NCBI RefSeq assembly: GCF_018688155.1
Contig: NZ_CP061312.1
Location: forward strand, 930,001 to 994,000
Length of the DNA: 64,000 nucleotides
DNA from: Polynucleobacter sp. AP-Sving-400A-A2
GTDB taxonomy: Bacteria; Pseudomonadota; Gammaproteobacteria; Burkholderiales; Burkholderiaceae
Direction: 5' to 3'
Part shown: positions 37,513 to 47,467 of the stretch, in pieces
How positions within the stretch are numbered: the first letter of the stretch is position 1
Layout: every line of letters starts with the position of its first letter
Notes under the pieces: generated by a model
What the model was told of the DNA's origin: nothing
The model's input: the letters and a program-made list of their open reading frames with translations, nothing else
The model's database searches: none
Program-made: the position numbers and the translations under genes

Positions 37513-38292
37513 TTACTGCTCGTATTGACCCATCCAATGTAGGCCAGCCTCAGTCGTTTTCAAAGGCTTGTATTCACAACCGATGTAACCTGTGTATCCA
37601 AGACGAGTTAATAAATCAAATAAGTAGCTGTAATTGATTTCTCCGGTACCAGGCTCATTACGACCTGGATTATCTGCCAACTGGATGTGCGCAATTCGAT
37701 CAAAGTATTTTTGAATCGTATTGGCTAGTTCACCTTCCATACGCTGGGCATGGTAGATGTCGTACTGTAAAAAAGCATTATCAGCAGCAACTGCATCCAG
37801 TATTGCAATGCCTTGAGCAGTTTTAGAGAGATAGAAACCAGGAATATCAAATGTATTAATTGGTTCAATCAACAGCTTTAATCCCGACTTCTTTAGCTCA
37901 GCAGCAGCAAACTGTAAATTACTGACAAAAGTGTCATGAACCAATGCTGGATCAACTCCCTCAGGGGTCTTTCCTGCTAAACAGTTGAGTTGAGGTACGC
38001 CCAAAATACTAGCGTACTCAATCGCCTTGGCAACACCAGACCGAAACTCAGCAACACGGTCTGGGTGGCATGCAATACCCCTCTCCCCTGCATCCCAATC
38101 TCCAGCCGGTAAGTTATGTAAAACCAGCTTTAGGGCATTGTTATCTAAAGCGGATTTGATTTCGCTCGCTTCAAAAGCATAAGGAAATAGGAATTCAACG
38201 GCTTTGAAACCTCCAATTTTGGCTAGCGCAAAACGCTCCAAAAAAGGTTTTTCATTAAACAACATCGTGAGGTTAGCTGCAAACTTGGGCAT
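37513..38292 (-). CDS. hyi: Hydroxypyruvate isomerase
   Basis: Interconverts hydroxypyruvate and tartronate semialdehyde. The 259-residue TIM-barrel protein begins MPKFAANLTMLFNEKPFLERFALAK and has LLIEPINTFDIPGFYL, LQYDIYHAQRMEGEL and GCEYKPL, which hold the catalytic Glu and metal ligands. It lies between gcl and glxR, and the three are probably one transcript. Confidence 0.94.
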   Translation of the reverse strand: MPKFAANLTMLFNEKPFLERFALAKIGGFKAVEFLFPYAFEASEIKSALDNNALKLVLHNLPAGDWDAGERGIACHPDRVAEFRSGVAKAIEYASILGVPQLNCLAGKTPEGVDPALVHDTFVSNLQFAAAELKKSGLKLLIEPINTFDIPGFYLSKTAQGIAILDAVAADNAFLQYDIYHAQRMEGELANTIQKYFDRIAHIQLADNPGRNEPGTGEINYSYLFDLLTRLGYTGYIGCEYKPLKTTEAGLHWMGQYEQ

Positions 38293-38354
38293 TCCTATTC
38301 CTTAATAACAATCAAACTGGATGATACATGGGTAAATTCAAGGCAATGAAGCGA

Positions 38355-40145
38355 TTACTCTAAAAGACCAGCGGCAACCAATCCCTCTGTACCAGCGGGA
38401 TGACGGCAATCAATATCCTCAAATTCATTCACATTATTGATTTCTGTACCCATCGCAATGTTGGTGATCTTTTCCAGAATGACCTCAACTACTACAGGAA
38501 CTCGATGCTCTTTAGCCATCTTTTGCGCTTCAATCAAAGCAGCATTGATTTTATTGGGATCCGAGACTCTGATAGCTTTGCAACCAAGCCCTTCAACGAC
38601 CTGAACGTGATCAACTCCATAGCCCTTTAGGTTTTGATCGTCCACATTGATATTGTCAAAAGCTAGCTGCACGCAGTAATCCATCTCAAAACCACGCTGT
38701 GCTTGACGGATCAAACCTAGGTAACTGTTATTTACTAAGACCATTACTAATGGCAAGTTAAATTGTGCGCCAACTGCTAATTCCTCAATTAAGAATTGGA
38801 AGTCGTAATCACCTGCAAGTCCAACTACAGTCTTTGTTGTATCGGACGCCAATGCACCTAATGCAGCCGGAATTGTCCAGCCAAGGGGACCCGCTTGACC
38901 ACAGTTAATCCATTGGCGAGCACCATAGACATGGAGGAATTGTCCGCCAGCAATTTGCGATAGGCCAATAGTAGATACATACACGGTATCACGACCGAAT
39001 ACGGAATTCATCTCTTGATAGACGCGTTGTGGCTTGATAGGTACATTATCAAAGTTGGTTTTACGTAGCATCAAGCTCTTACGCTCTTGGCAACGCTCAA
39101 CCCACTCACTGTAGTTAGATAACTTGCCTTTTGCTTTCCATTCTTTGGCAACTTCAACAAATAACTCTAAGGCCGCTTTTGCATCTGAAACAATGCCGTA
39201 GTCGGGATTAAATACGCGACCAATTTGCGTTGGCTCAATATCAACGTGAATAAACTTACGATCTTTGCAATACACATCGATTGATCCCGTATGACGGTTA
39301 GCCCAGCGGTTACCGATACCTAAAACAAGATCACTGGCTAACAAAGTTGCATTGCCATAACGGTGTGAAGTTTGAAGGCCAACCATACCAGCCATCAATG
39401 GATGATCATCCGGAATAGTGCCCCAGCCCATCAGGGTTGGGATCACTGGAATACCAGTCAATTCTGCAAACTCAACTAATAGTGCATCTGCATCAGCGTT
39501 AATAATGCCGCCACCAGCAACAATTAATGGCTTTTTGGCAGACATCAACATTCCCAGCGCTTTTTCAATCTGCTTGCGGCTAGCCGCTGGTTTGTATACC
39601 GGCAATGGCTCATACGTATCGATATCAAATTCAATTTCAGCTAATTGAACATCAATCGGCAAGTCGATCAATACTGGGCCGGGACGACCTGAACGCATCA
39701 CATGAAATGCCTGCTGGAAAACGCGTGGCACTAAGCCAGGCTCACGAACTGTTACAGACATCTTCGTTACTGGCTTAGAAATCGTCTCGATATCAACAGC
39801 CTGAAAATCTTCCTTGTAGAGACGGGCACGAGGAGCTTGCCCAGTAATACAAAGAATAGGAATAGAGTCAGCACTTGCGGAATACAGTCCTGTAATCATG
39901 TCAGTACCGGCTGGGCCAGATGTACCGATACAAACACCAATGTTGCCTGCTTTAGCTCTTGTGTAACCCTCAGCCATGTGTGAAGCGCCTTCAACATGTC
40001 GGGCTAGGATGTGTGTGATTGATTGACGTTCGCGTAATTGTGCGTAAAGTGGATTAATAGCAGCTCCAGGAACACCAAATGCAGTGGTGATACCTTCTTT
40101 TTCCATTACAAGAACTGCTGCCATTGCGGCTTTCATTTTGGCCAT
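38355..40145 (-). CDS. gcl: Glyoxylate carboligase (tartronate-semialdehyde synthase)
   Basis: A TPP- and FAD-dependent enzyme that joins two glyoxylates to tartronate semialdehyde and CO2. The ATG at 40145 with AAGGGA upstream gives 596 residues; an in-frame start 42 bp earlier lacks this. It has the [11 protein letters not shown] segment, where Val replaces the usual catalytic Glu as in other Gcl proteins, and the TPP motif GDYDFQF...[10 protein letters not shown]. It is the first gene of the operon with hyi and glxR, with LysR divergent. Confidence 0.96.
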   Translation of the reverse strand: MAKMKAAMAAVLVMEKEGITTAFGVPGAAINPLYAQLRERQSITHILARHVEGASHMAEGYTRAKAGNIGVCIGTSGPAGTDMITGLYSASADSIPILCITGQAPRARLYKEDFQAVDIETISKPVTKMSVTVREPGLVPRVFQQAFHVMRSGRPGPVLIDLPIDVQLAEIEFDIDTYEPLPVYKPAASRKQIEKALGMLMSAKKPLIVAGGGIINADADALLVEFAELTGIPVIPTLMGWGTIPDDHPLMAGMVGLQTSHRYGNATLLASDLVLGIGNRWANRHTGSIDVYCKDRKFIHVDIEPTQIGRVFNPDYGIVSDAKAALELFVEVAKEWKAKGKLSNYSEWVERCQERKSLMLRKTNFDNVPIKPQRVYQEMNSVFGRDTVYVSTIGLSQIAGGQFLHVYGARQWINCGQAGPLGWTIPAALGALASDTTKTVVGLAGDYDFQFLIEELAVGAQFNLPLVMVLVNNSYLGLIRQAQRGFEMDYCVQLAFDNINVDDQNLKGYGVDHVQVVEGLGCKAIRVSDPNKINAALIEAQKMAKEHRVPVVVEVILEKITNIAMGTEINNVNEFEDIDCRHPAGTEGLVAAGLLE

Positions 40146-40227
40146 GATGTTTCCCTTGCTGTTTAAGAATGGATACATCATCAACACTTAATGATGAAAT
40201 GAGAATGCCAGTCGGCATCATATGTGC

Positions 40228-40244
40228 TATTCCAAAATGGAATA
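40228..40244. promoter_or_regulatory. LysR-type operator between gcl and its regulator
   Basis: A palindrome TATTCCA-AAA-TGGAATA. Its inner part matches the T-N11-A rule of LysR binding sites. It lies 29 bp before the regulator start and 82 bp before gcl. A second inverted repeat ATGCC-AGTC-GGCAT is at 40205-40218. Confidence 0.7.
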
Positions 40245-40273
40245 CCCCAACAAAATCGAGTTAGAATTCTAGA

Positions 40274-41179
40274 ATGGATCGTATTCAGGGAATAGCCCTT
40301 TTTGTCCGAGTCGTAGAAACTGGCTCATTTAGCAAGGCTGCAGCCAGCTTGGGCATTACTCAGCCCACCGCAACCAAACACATCGCCTTTTTAGAAAAGC
40401 GTCTCGGCTCCCTTTTATTGCACCGCAGCACAAGAGGGGTCACACCAACGGAAATTGGTGAGATCTACTATGAAAAATGCAAGATCATTTCTAGAGAGCT
40501 TGAGGAGGCAGATAATCTGGCCGCCCTACTGCAAGGCGAGACGCAGGGTAAATTGATCATTAGCTCCTCTGTTGCCTTTGGGCGCCGTATATTGACTCCG
40601 CTTGTACTTCAGTTCATGAGTCAGAACCCAAAACTTGAGATACACCTGAGTCTTGAGGATCAATTTGTTAATTTGGTTGAAAGTGGTGTTGATCTTGCGA
40701 TCCGCATGGGTCGCCTCGCAGACTCTTCTCTTGGCTCACGCTATTTAGGCTTAAATCCATGGGTCTTGGTAGCCAGCCCAGATTATCTAAGGCAGCACGG
40801 CACTCCGAGTCATCCAGAAGATTTGGCATCACATCAGGCCCTCATATATAGCTCAGTTCAAGATAATCACCGCTGGCACTTTAGTGGAGGTGATGGGGGG
40901 ACAATCTCAATTCCTGTTAAAGGCCCGCTGTACTCTAATAACTTATCTGCTTTGCTCGCTGCAACGATCGGGAACATGGGCTTGGCTACCATCCCTTGGT
41001 ACGTCGCTTATCACTCGATTAATAAAGGCACCTTACAGCCGATATTGACGGATTGGAGCCTGCCCTCCCAAGAAATCCACGCTGTATTCTCATCGCCTCG
41101 TTTAGTGCCGGGCAAGGTAAGTCAGTGCATAGACTGGTTGCAATGCCACTTCTCTGGAAACTGGTGGGAGCGACTGTAA
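40274..41179 (+). CDS. LysR-family transcriptional regulator of the gcl operon
   Basis: A 301-residue LysR protein with an N-terminal winged helix-turn-helix (FSKAAASLGITQPTATKHIAFLEKRLG, about residues 19-45) and a C-terminal effector-binding domain. It is divergent from gcl, and the region between has a strong LysR dyad, so it most likely controls gcl-hyi-glxR in response to a glyoxylate-pathway metabolite. The ligand is inferred from position only. Confidence 0.9.
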   Translation: MDRIQGIALFVRVVETGSFSKAAASLGITQPTATKHIAFLEKRLGSLLLHRSTRGVTPTEIGEIYYEKCKIISRELEEADNLAALLQGETQGKLIISSSVAFGRRILTPLVLQFMSQNPKLEIHLSLEDQFVNLVESGVDLAIRMGRLADSSLGSRYLGLNPWVLVASPDYLRQHGTPSHPEDLASHQALIYSSVQDNHRWHFSGGDGGTISIPVKGPLYSNNLSALLAATIGNMGLATIPWYVAYHSINKGTLQPILTDWSLPSQEIHAVFSSPRLVPGKVSQCIDWLQCHFSGNWWERL

Positions 41180-41290
41180 ACCAATTGCTTACAACTGAAA
41201 CGTCACCCAAATCATCTGTGGGCTTACCAACAGATTTTTGCAACTGAAATACGCTAATATCGTTATAGATACTTAATATTAAGGAAAGTT

Positions 41291-41887
41291 ATGAAAATTA
41301 AAATCGCCCAAATTACCCTGGTAGCGGCAACAATGTTGGCTAGTCCAGCACTGGTAATGGCTCAAGCACCTGCTGCTAATGCTGTAGTGGTGGATGCAGC
41401 TGTTACCGATAACATTTTCCAGTTGTATGAAGGTACTGTTACGAAGATTGATAAGAAAACACGCACTATTTTCTTTAAAAATAATGAAGGTGAATCCAAG
41501 TTCATTGCTGGCCCTGAAATTAAGAGCTTTGATCAGATAAAAGTAGGTGACCGACTCAATGTGACCTATGAACTGGCTGTTGCCATTGAATTGATTAAGA
41601 CTAAGAGTGATGGTGTTCGTAGCAAAGTGGAAACCTCACAAGAAGTAGCCTCTAAACCAGGTGAAAAGCCAACTCGTACCATTACGAACACCACGACCAT
41701 CATCGCTGATATCGTGGCTGTAGATCGCGCTAAGAAATTAGTCTCGGTTAAAGGCCCGAGCGGCAAGGTCACTGTTGTTACCGTAAAGAACCCGCAGTTG
41801 CTAGCAGATGTTAATGTTGGTGAGCAGGTTCGAGTTATTTACTTTGATGCGATGGCTGCATCGATTACGCCTCCAAAGAAGAAGTAA
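41291..41887 (+). CDS. Exported protein with duplicated beta-domain
   Basis: A 198-residue protein with a Sec signal (cleavage near VMAQ, about 25). I do not recognise a named family. It shows two related halves: GTVTKIDKKTRTIFFKNN ... IKVGDRLNVTYE (about 49-98) and ADIVAVDRAKKLVSVKGP ... VNVGEQVRVIYF (about 140-190). Each looks like a small beta-barrel, comparable to DUF5666-like domains. A metalloprotease lipoprotein follows 34 bp downstream. Confidence 0.75.
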   Translation: MKIKIAQITLVAATMLASPALVMAQAPAANAVVVDAAVTDNIFQLYEGTVTKIDKKTRTIFFKNNEGESKFIAGPEIKSFDQIKVGDRLNVTYELAVAIELIKTKSDGVRSKVETSQEVASKPGEKPTRTITNTTTIIADIVAVDRAKKLVSVKGPSGKVTVVTVKNPQLLADVNVGEQVRVIYFDAMAASITPPKKK

Positions 41888-41921
41888 TTTAAAAAGAAAT
41901 AGGTATTGGCAGGGATTTCAT

Positions 41922-42746
41922 TTGAGCATTCGCATCTATCTGATCCTCGCGTTCATCGTTTTACTATCGGCGTGCGCCAACACAACTCGCTCGGGAGCTG
42001 TTGGCGTTAACCGATCCCAATTCATGATGGCTTCTTCTGAAGAGGTCAATCGTCTTTCTGCGGTGAGTTATAACGAGCAGAATCAAAAAGCAAAAGAGAA
42101 AAATATACTGGTCACTTCTGGCCCTGCCTATGATCGATTGAAGTTCATTGCAAATAGGTTAATCCCGCAGACCGAGGCATTCAGAGATGACACCAAGCAA
42201 TGGGATTGGCGGCTAACACTTATCGATGCACCCGTTCTGAATGCTACCTGTGCACCCGGCGGAAAGATCACTTTCTACACCGGAATTATTGAGCAGCTGA
42301 ATTTAAATGATGATGAAATTGCAGCCATCATGGGCCATGAAATTGCTCATGCCTTAAGAGAGCATGGTCGAGAGCGCGTATCCCAAGCGGTCGTACAAAA
42401 TGTATTGGTCAATATTGCCATGGCAGTAGCTGGTCCTTATGGTTCCGCAGTGAGTGCTGCAAACCAGGTTGCCCAATATGCAATTATTTTGCCTAACTCC
42501 AGAGAGAATGAATCAGAAGCGGATGCTATTGGATTAGAGCTTGCAGCAAGAGCGGGATACAACCCTATGGGTGCAATTAGCGTTTGGCAAAAAATGTTGA
42601 AGGCAACCAAAGGTAAAAGCTCTCCAGAATTCTTATCCACCCACCCTTCTGGTGAAACCCGAATCGAGCAACTCACTGCGCTCATGCCGGCAGTTGAGCC
42701 TTTATATAAGGTGGCAGCAAAACCACCACCTACGAAAAAGCTTTAA
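41922..42746 (+). CDS. M48-family metalloprotease, lipoprotein
   Basis: A periplasmic zinc protease anchored to a membrane. The TTG at 41922 with AGGGA upstream is chosen, giving 274 residues; it places the lipobox LSAC (Cys18) at a normal distance. The longer frame from 41808 overlaps the previous gene. The zinc motif GHEIAHALREH has His139, Glu140 and His143; the third ligand is in NESEADAIGLELAARAGY. It resembles LoiP/YcaL-type proteases that act on outer-membrane proteins. Confidence 0.88.
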   Translation: MSIRIYLILAFIVLLSACANTTRSGAVGVNRSQFMMASSEEVNRLSAVSYNEQNQKAKEKNILVTSGPAYDRLKFIANRLIPQTEAFRDDTKQWDWRLTLIDAPVLNATCAPGGKITFYTGIIEQLNLNDDEIAAIMGHEIAHALREHGRERVSQAVVQNVLVNIAMAVAGPYGSAVSAANQVAQYAIILPNSRENESEADAIGLELAARAGYNPMGAISVWQKMLKATKGKSSPEFLSTHPSGETRIEQLTALMPAVEPLYKVAAKPPPTKKL

Positions 42747-42786
42747 AAAGATTGAGTAGTTAAGAAGATTTCTAAAAAACTGTTAA

Positions 42787-43212
42787 TTATTTTTTAGCAC
42801 TTAATTTAGCCATTATTTGCATTCTTGAATCAGATACTCTAGCAATCAATACAGCCCTATATCGCTCACGTTGCAATTTTTCAATCAAATAAATAACCGT
42901 AAAGAATAAGACCGAATAAATAAAAAGATTCAGAATATCAAGCATGGTGGGTAACTCGAAACTATTAAACGGCGGTATAAAAAAATAATATGCCAAAGCC
43001 ATTCCAATAATAGCGGTCATAGCTGCTGGCTTCCAACCAAACTTGTAAGCAATTATAGTGGTGTTGAATAGAAAAAATAATATTGGGAACTGGGTAAGCA
43101 TTAATGGATGGAATTGATAACGCATAAAAAATGCAGCCAGGGTTCCAAGCAATGCATATCCATAGACAGAAGGAATATTAGGCGTCCATGCCCGTGAATT
43201 TTTTATTTGCAT
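42787..43212 (-). CDS. DUF4118 membrane protein without kinase domain
   Basis: A 141-residue protein with four hydrophobic segments, matching the membrane module of KdpD-type sensor kinases (DUF4118). The segment YYFFIPPFNSFELP is characteristic. It ends in a short charged helix (EKLQRERYRAVLIARVSDSR) with no histidine kinase domain, so it is an orphan sensor-like module. Function unknown. Confidence 0.78.
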   Translation of the reverse strand: MQIKNSRAWTPNIPSVYGYALLGTLAAFFMRYQFHPLMLTQFPILFFLFNTTIIAYKFGWKPAAMTAIIGMALAYYFFIPPFNSFELPTMLDILNLFIYSVLFFTVIYLIEKLQRERYRAVLIARVSDSRMQIMAKLSAKK

Positions 43213-43252
43213 TTGGATTACACTCTCTTAAAGCTAACTACCAATTAAAACC

Positions 43253-44125
43253 ATGTCCAATGAAGTGAATGATCTTTTCGAGGAGTTTACCCTAGGAACT
43301 TCAGGTATGGCAGTAGTATTCCTGCCTGGCCTTCAGGGCTCCATGTTGGAGTTGGGATCGATCCCCAAAGTAATCAAAAAATTAGGGCATACCTCTTGTA
43401 TTCCCATAATTCATGGCTACTCTGCTCAAAGTGGCTTTGACACATTTGATATTTGGCTCTCTGAATTAGATGCGGTAGTCAATGTACTGCTTGAAAACCA
43501 CGATCAAGTGTGTTTAGTTGGCTTGAGCATGGGTGCAACACTAGCAATAGCCTACGAGGCTGATTATCAAAAGAATCTACCAGTAGTAGCCCTCTCCCCT
43601 GTTTTTGCTTTTGATGGTTGGAGTGTGCCTTGGTACTACCCATTACTTTGTATTGTCTTCAAACTTGGCATCACGAATTGGCACTATAAAGAATCTCAAC
43701 CTTACGGCTTGCGTAACCCTGAAGTACGTCGTCGTGTTGCAAAACAAATCTTAGAGCAAGAAACTACAGAAGTGGGATCAGCCTCTCTCTCAGCAAAACA
43801 TTTATATCAATCCTTACGCCTGATTGAATTTGCAAAAAAAATACTTGGTGATTTTCGATCTGATATAAAAATTATTTGCTCTATTGATGATGATGTAGTT
43901 GCACCAACAACCATTGATTGGCTCTCTAAGAGCATCAGCTCTTCAACTTGTAAGATTATTTGGCTTGGGGGCTCTTATCACATCATCACCTTAGACAATG
44001 AACGTGAGATAGTGGTTAACGAATCCGTAGAATTCATTCAAGAATCATTTTTTAAGCGCAAGGCAATAGTTGAATACAGCAACGATGCTAAACAATTAAT
44101 AATTCGTGATCGCATCATTGATTAA
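43253..44125 (+). CDS. Alpha/beta hydrolase
   Basis: A 290-residue cytoplasmic hydrolase. It has VVFLPGLQGSMLELG near the start, nucleophile motif GLSMGATLAIAYE, an acid candidate in CSIDDDVVAP, and His in GGSYHIITLDNE. These fit carboxylesterase/thioesterase-like lipolytic enzymes. Substrate unknown. It is divergent from the DUF4118 gene and converges with the outer-membrane-like gene. Confidence 0.85.
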   Translation: MSNEVNDLFEEFTLGTSGMAVVFLPGLQGSMLELGSIPKVIKKLGHTSCIPIIHGYSAQSGFDTFDIWLSELDAVVNVLLENHDQVCLVGLSMGATLAIAYEADYQKNLPVVALSPVFAFDGWSVPWYYPLLCIVFKLGITNWHYKESQPYGLRNPEVRRRVAKQILEQETTEVGSASLSAKHLYQSLRLIEFAKKILGDFRSDIKIICSIDDDVVAPTTIDWLSKSISSSTCKIIWLGGSYHIITLDNEREIVVNESVEFIQESFFKRKAIVEYSNDAKQLIIRDRIID

Positions 44126-44126
44126 T

Positions 44127-44918
44127 CTATTTAAAACGATAGGCAAGCGCCATAAACACCGTATCCTGAAATGAACGAGTGAGGACTGGACTGTTATTGA
44201 CTCCAGAACCTAGCCATTTTCGTTTTCCGTATAAATTAATGTACCAATCATCTGCTACTGGTATTTCAAGTAAAAAACCTGCCAATGGGTTATTTGAAGC
44301 AGAGGCTGAATATGCTCGATACCCAGTAATTTGAGCCTCCGCAGGAGTAACACCATAGTAGTAGTTCGCAAAAGAGCCCGACTGACGTTCCATTCCTACT
44401 TGCGGGTAGAGGACTACTTTGCTAATCAATTCGATTTCTGCAAAATAATTAACTTCAAGGAGATTGCCTTTCGATTGACCAAAGTCATGATAGGCATTCA
44501 AAAAGAATGCTCCAATAGGTGTATCTTGAAATGTTCCAATGCCAATAGGTACCTGATAGCCTTTGTTAATCGTTTGACCGTTAATGGTTGATTTGACCTT
44601 GTAGGAATCAGGATCGACTTTACCTACGATTTCAAGAAATCCAAACCCGACAGGCAGAGTTTTAAAGGCCAACTGGTCAATGCGCATGGCAAAGCGCTGG
44701 TAGTCAAAAAATCCATAGGGTAAGGCCATTGATTGGCTGCCAGAGCTACCGATGTTTAGATTAGTGCTGTACACAGCAGCTCCGATATCACCCACAATAC
44801 GATCTGGAATTCCGTTTGGAATATCAGTATCCATGCTATTTGCAGCGTAAGCCAAAGAAGCGATTGATAAAAAACAAAGTAATATCAAGTTTGCAATTAG
44901 TTTTACAGGTTTAATCAT
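44127..44918 (-). CDS. Predicted outer-membrane beta-barrel protein
   Basis: A 263-residue protein with a signal peptide (hydrophobic about 8-24, ending near AYAAN). It is rich in alternating beta-strand patterns and ends FMALAYRFK, with a terminal aromatic region typical of barrels. It resembles the MetA-pathway/phenol-degradation type of outer-membrane proteins, but the assignment is only by overall character. It converges with the hydrolase gene with 1 bp between. Confidence 0.6.
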   Translation of the reverse strand: MIKPVKLIANLILLCFLSIASLAYAANSMDTDIPNGIPDRIVGDIGAAVYSTNLNIGSSGSQSMALPYGFFDYQRFAMRIDQLAFKTLPVGFGFLEIVGKVDPDSYKVKSTINGQTINKGYQVPIGIGTFQDTPIGAFFLNAYHDFGQSKGNLLEVNYFAEIELISKVVLYPQVGMERQSGSFANYYYGVTPAEAQITGYRAYSASASNNPLAGFLLEIPVADDWYINLYGKRKWLGSGVNNSPVLTRSFQDTVFMALAYRFK

Positions 44919-44982
44919 GTCGACAATCTAACATGAAAGAGGACCGTCAGTATCAGCAGCTAAACCACTCAATGGAAGTAAT

Positions 44983-45447
44983 ATGACTAACCCATTAGAA
45001 ATCATTACAAAATTTGCCCAATACATAGTATTGAGCGCTCTTCTTTTTGTAAGCTATAGCAATGCACAATCAACAGACCCAGCACTTGGTATTTGGAAAA
45101 CGATTGATGAGAAAACAAATCAACCCAGTTCATTAATTCGACTGGATGAAAAAAATGGTGAATTAATTGGTACTGTTACTGAGTTAATTCCCACTCCTGG
45201 CGAAACACTGGTAACTCACTGTAACTTGTGCAAAGATGAGCGAAAAGGCAAACCCATTATTGGAATGATCATCATGAAGGGCCTTAAGAGATCTAGCCCA
45301 GGCGTTTGGTCGGGCGGAGAGATTTTAGATCCCGAAGAAGGTGAGATTTATAAAGTAAAAATCACTATGGTCAATGACAAAACATTGGATGTCAGGGGGT
45401 ATATTGGCATTCCATTATTGGGCAGAACCCAAACTTGGATTCGTTAA
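44983..45447 (+). CDS. DUF2147 exported protein
   Basis: A 154-residue protein with a signal peptide ending near SNAQ (about 29). The rest matches DUF2147: LGIWKTIDEKTNQPSSLIRL, a CNLC pair in the middle, and VRGYIGIPLLGRTQTW at the end. The fold is lipocalin-like. Its function is unknown. It is transcribed alone. Confidence 0.85.
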   Translation: MTNPLEIITKFAQYIVLSALLFVSYSNAQSTDPALGIWKTIDEKTNQPSSLIRLDEKNGELIGTVTELIPTPGETLVTHCNLCKDERKGKPIIGMIIMKGLKRSSPGVWSGGEILDPEEGEIYKVKITMVNDKTLDVRGYIGIPLLGRTQTWIR

Positions 45448-45554
45448 CCTTTACTGCGAATATCAAAGAAACTTCGCAGTACGCAAATTACTATGGGGTA
45501 ACTTTGGGTGAATAAACATAAATCAGGCTCATTATTGGTTTAGTAGAAATGAAA

Positions 45555-45577
45555 AAAGCCCCTGATGCAGGGGCTTT
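45555..45577 (-). terminator. Terminator of the tRNA cluster
   Basis: A perfect 10-bp stem AAAGCCCCTG / CAGGGGCTTT with a 3-nt loop. On the minus strand it is followed by TTTC and lies 12 bp past the tRNA-Asp 3' end. Confidence 0.92.
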
Positions 45578-45588
45578 CTAAACTTACT

Positions 45589-45665
45589 TGGCGGAGCGGA
45601 CGGGACTCGAACCCGCGACCCTCGGCGTGACAGGCCGATATTCTAACCAACTGAACTACCGCTCC
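45589..45665 (-). tRNA. tRNA-Asp (GTC)
   Basis: A 77-nt tRNA with encoded CCA. The acceptor stem GGAGCGG/CCGCTCC is perfect, the anticodon loop is CTGTCAC, giving GTC, and the T-loop is GGTTCGAGTCC. It is nearly identical to E. coli tRNA-Asp. Confidence 0.97.
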
Positions 45666-45722
45666 AATTACATCGCTTGCTACTTGTGTCACTTCTTACT
45701 ACCCACAACTAGCCAAAATTTT

Positions 45723-45798
45723 TGGCGTCCCCAGGGGGATTCGAACCCCCGTACTCACCGTGAAAGGGTGATGTCCTAGGCCTCTAGACGATGGGGAC
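45723..45798 (-). tRNA. tRNA-Glu (TTC)
   Basis: A 76-nt tRNA with encoded CCA. The acceptor stem is GTCCCCA/TGGGGAC, the anticodon TTC sits in CTTTCAC, and the T-loop is GGTTCGAATCC. It is the substrate of the GltX encoded just upstream on the same strand. Confidence 0.97.
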
Positions 45799-45838
45799 CT
45801 GGACTGCTACTAAAACTAATTCTGCCATTCTAAATGCT

Positions 45839-45914
<76 letters not shown>

Positions 45915-45995
45915 GTAATCTCGTTAAAAACCTACAAGACACTCAAAACAATCCAAGATTTTATCCTATTTTTGTAGGAGGAGGCAAGTTCTGGT

Positions 45996-47390
45996 TTAGA
46001 CCACCTTGGAAAGCCTTGCTACTGCCTCATTCTTACCCATCACTAACAAGACAGAATCAATGGCTGGCGTCTGTGTGGTGGCAAATAAAGCGTAACGTAC
46101 AGGCATTGCTAATGCTGGCATTTTAATTTGATGCTTGGCTAGCACTTCTTTAAAAGCTGACCCATAAGCCGCTTTTGTATGTTCAGCAGATTGAATGGCT
46201 TCAATCAAATCCTTCAAAGCGGGAATGATTTCAGCTGGGATATTTTCTGCAATTTGTTCGCTGTTATGGGCAGGTGCTGGTAGATAGAAGAGCTTTGCTC
46301 CTTCGGCGATTTCAATCAGCGTATTGGCGCGATCTTTTAGTAGCGCAACAACTTGCACAAAGTCCGGGCCATTTTCTGTATCGATGCCAAGCTCATGTGC
46401 AAATGGCTTAGTTGCATCTGCCAGTTTTTTTGGATCTGCATTCTGAATATATTGATGGTTTAACCAGAGTAATTTTTCAGGGTTGTGTTGTGCTGGTGAT
46501 CTACCTAGACTGCCTAAGTCAAACCAATTCACAAACTGCTCTTTAGTGAAGATCTCTGCATCACCATGTGACCAACCTAGCCTTGCCAGGTAATTCAAAA
46601 TAGCTTCAGGTAGATAGCCTGCTTTTTGATAATCGCGCACGCTCATAGCGCCATTACGCTTACTCATTTTTTCACCAGAGTCATTTAGGACCGTTGGTAA
46701 ATGGGCGTATACCGGTGGTGTGCCACCAAGCGCTTTCATGATGTTAATTTGGCGTGGCGTGTTGTTGACATGGTCATCACCACGAATCACATGGGTGATG
46801 TTCATATCAAGGTCATCCACTACAACACAGAAATTGTAGGTTGGCGTGCCATCAGGACGAGCAATCACGAGATCATCCAACTCATCATTACTGATTTCGA
46901 TCTTGCCCTTAACAGCATCTTCCCAAATCACAGATCCACCGATGGGATTCTTGAAGCGGATTACTGGCAGAACACCTTCGGGTATAGATGGCAGAGTTTT
47001 GCCCAGCTCAGGACGCCATTGGCCGTTATATCGCGGCTTTTCTTTATTGGCCATTTGTTGATCACGTAGCTTATTGAGTTCTTCTTCACTCATGTAGCAA
47101 GGGTAAGCAAGACCAGCATCGAGCATCTGCTTCACAACCGCACGATAGCGATCAATACGCTGCATTTGATAAATTGGACCTTCGTCTAAATCTAGTCCAA
47201 GCCAGGCCATGCCTTCAATGATGACGTCGACAGCTTCCTGTGTGGAGCGCTCTACATCGGTATCCTCAATCCGTAAAATAAAGTCGCCTTGATTATGGCG
47301 TGCAAAAGCCCAGGGATATAAAGCGCTGCGAAGGTTGCCCAAGTGAATAAAGCCCGTTGGACTGGGGGCGAAACGTGTTCTGATATGCAT
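45996..47390 (-). CDS. gltX: Glutamyl-tRNA synthetase
   Basis: Charges tRNA-Glu. The ATG at 47390 gives 464 residues beginning [13 protein letters not shown]; two further in-frame codons upstream are unlikely to be used. The class I signatures are PTGFIHLGN (HIGH-type) and EKMSKRNG (KMSKS-type). Length is normal. The tRNA group with its cognate tRNA-Glu starts 81 bp downstream, and readthrough from gltX into it is possible as no terminator is visible between. Confidence 0.96.
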   Translation of the reverse strand: MHIRTRFAPSPTGFIHLGNLRSALYPWAFARHNQGDFILRIEDTDVERSTQEAVDVIIEGMAWLGLDLDEGPIYQMQRIDRYRAVVKQMLDAGLAYPCYMSEEELNKLRDQQMANKEKPRYNGQWRPELGKTLPSIPEGVLPVIRFKNPIGGSVIWEDAVKGKIEISNDELDDLVIARPDGTPTYNFCVVVDDLDMNITHVIRGDDHVNNTPRQINIMKALGGTPPVYAHLPTVLNDSGEKMSKRNGAMSVRDYQKAGYLPEAILNYLARLGWSHGDAEIFTKEQFVNWFDLGSLGRSPAQHNPEKLLWLNHQYIQNADPKKLADATKPFAHELGIDTENGPDFVQVVALLKDRANTLIEIAEGAKLFYLPAPAHNSEQIAENIPAEIIPALKDLIEAIQSAEHTKAAYGSAFKEVLAKHQIKMPALAMPVRYALFATTQTPAIDSVLLVMGKNEAVARLSKVV

Positions 47391-47467
47391 AATTAGCATT
47401 ATCTCAGGTCAGCTTTAGATTTGATTATTTGGCACTCTGATCGTCAAAAAAGTGGATACTTTCACAT

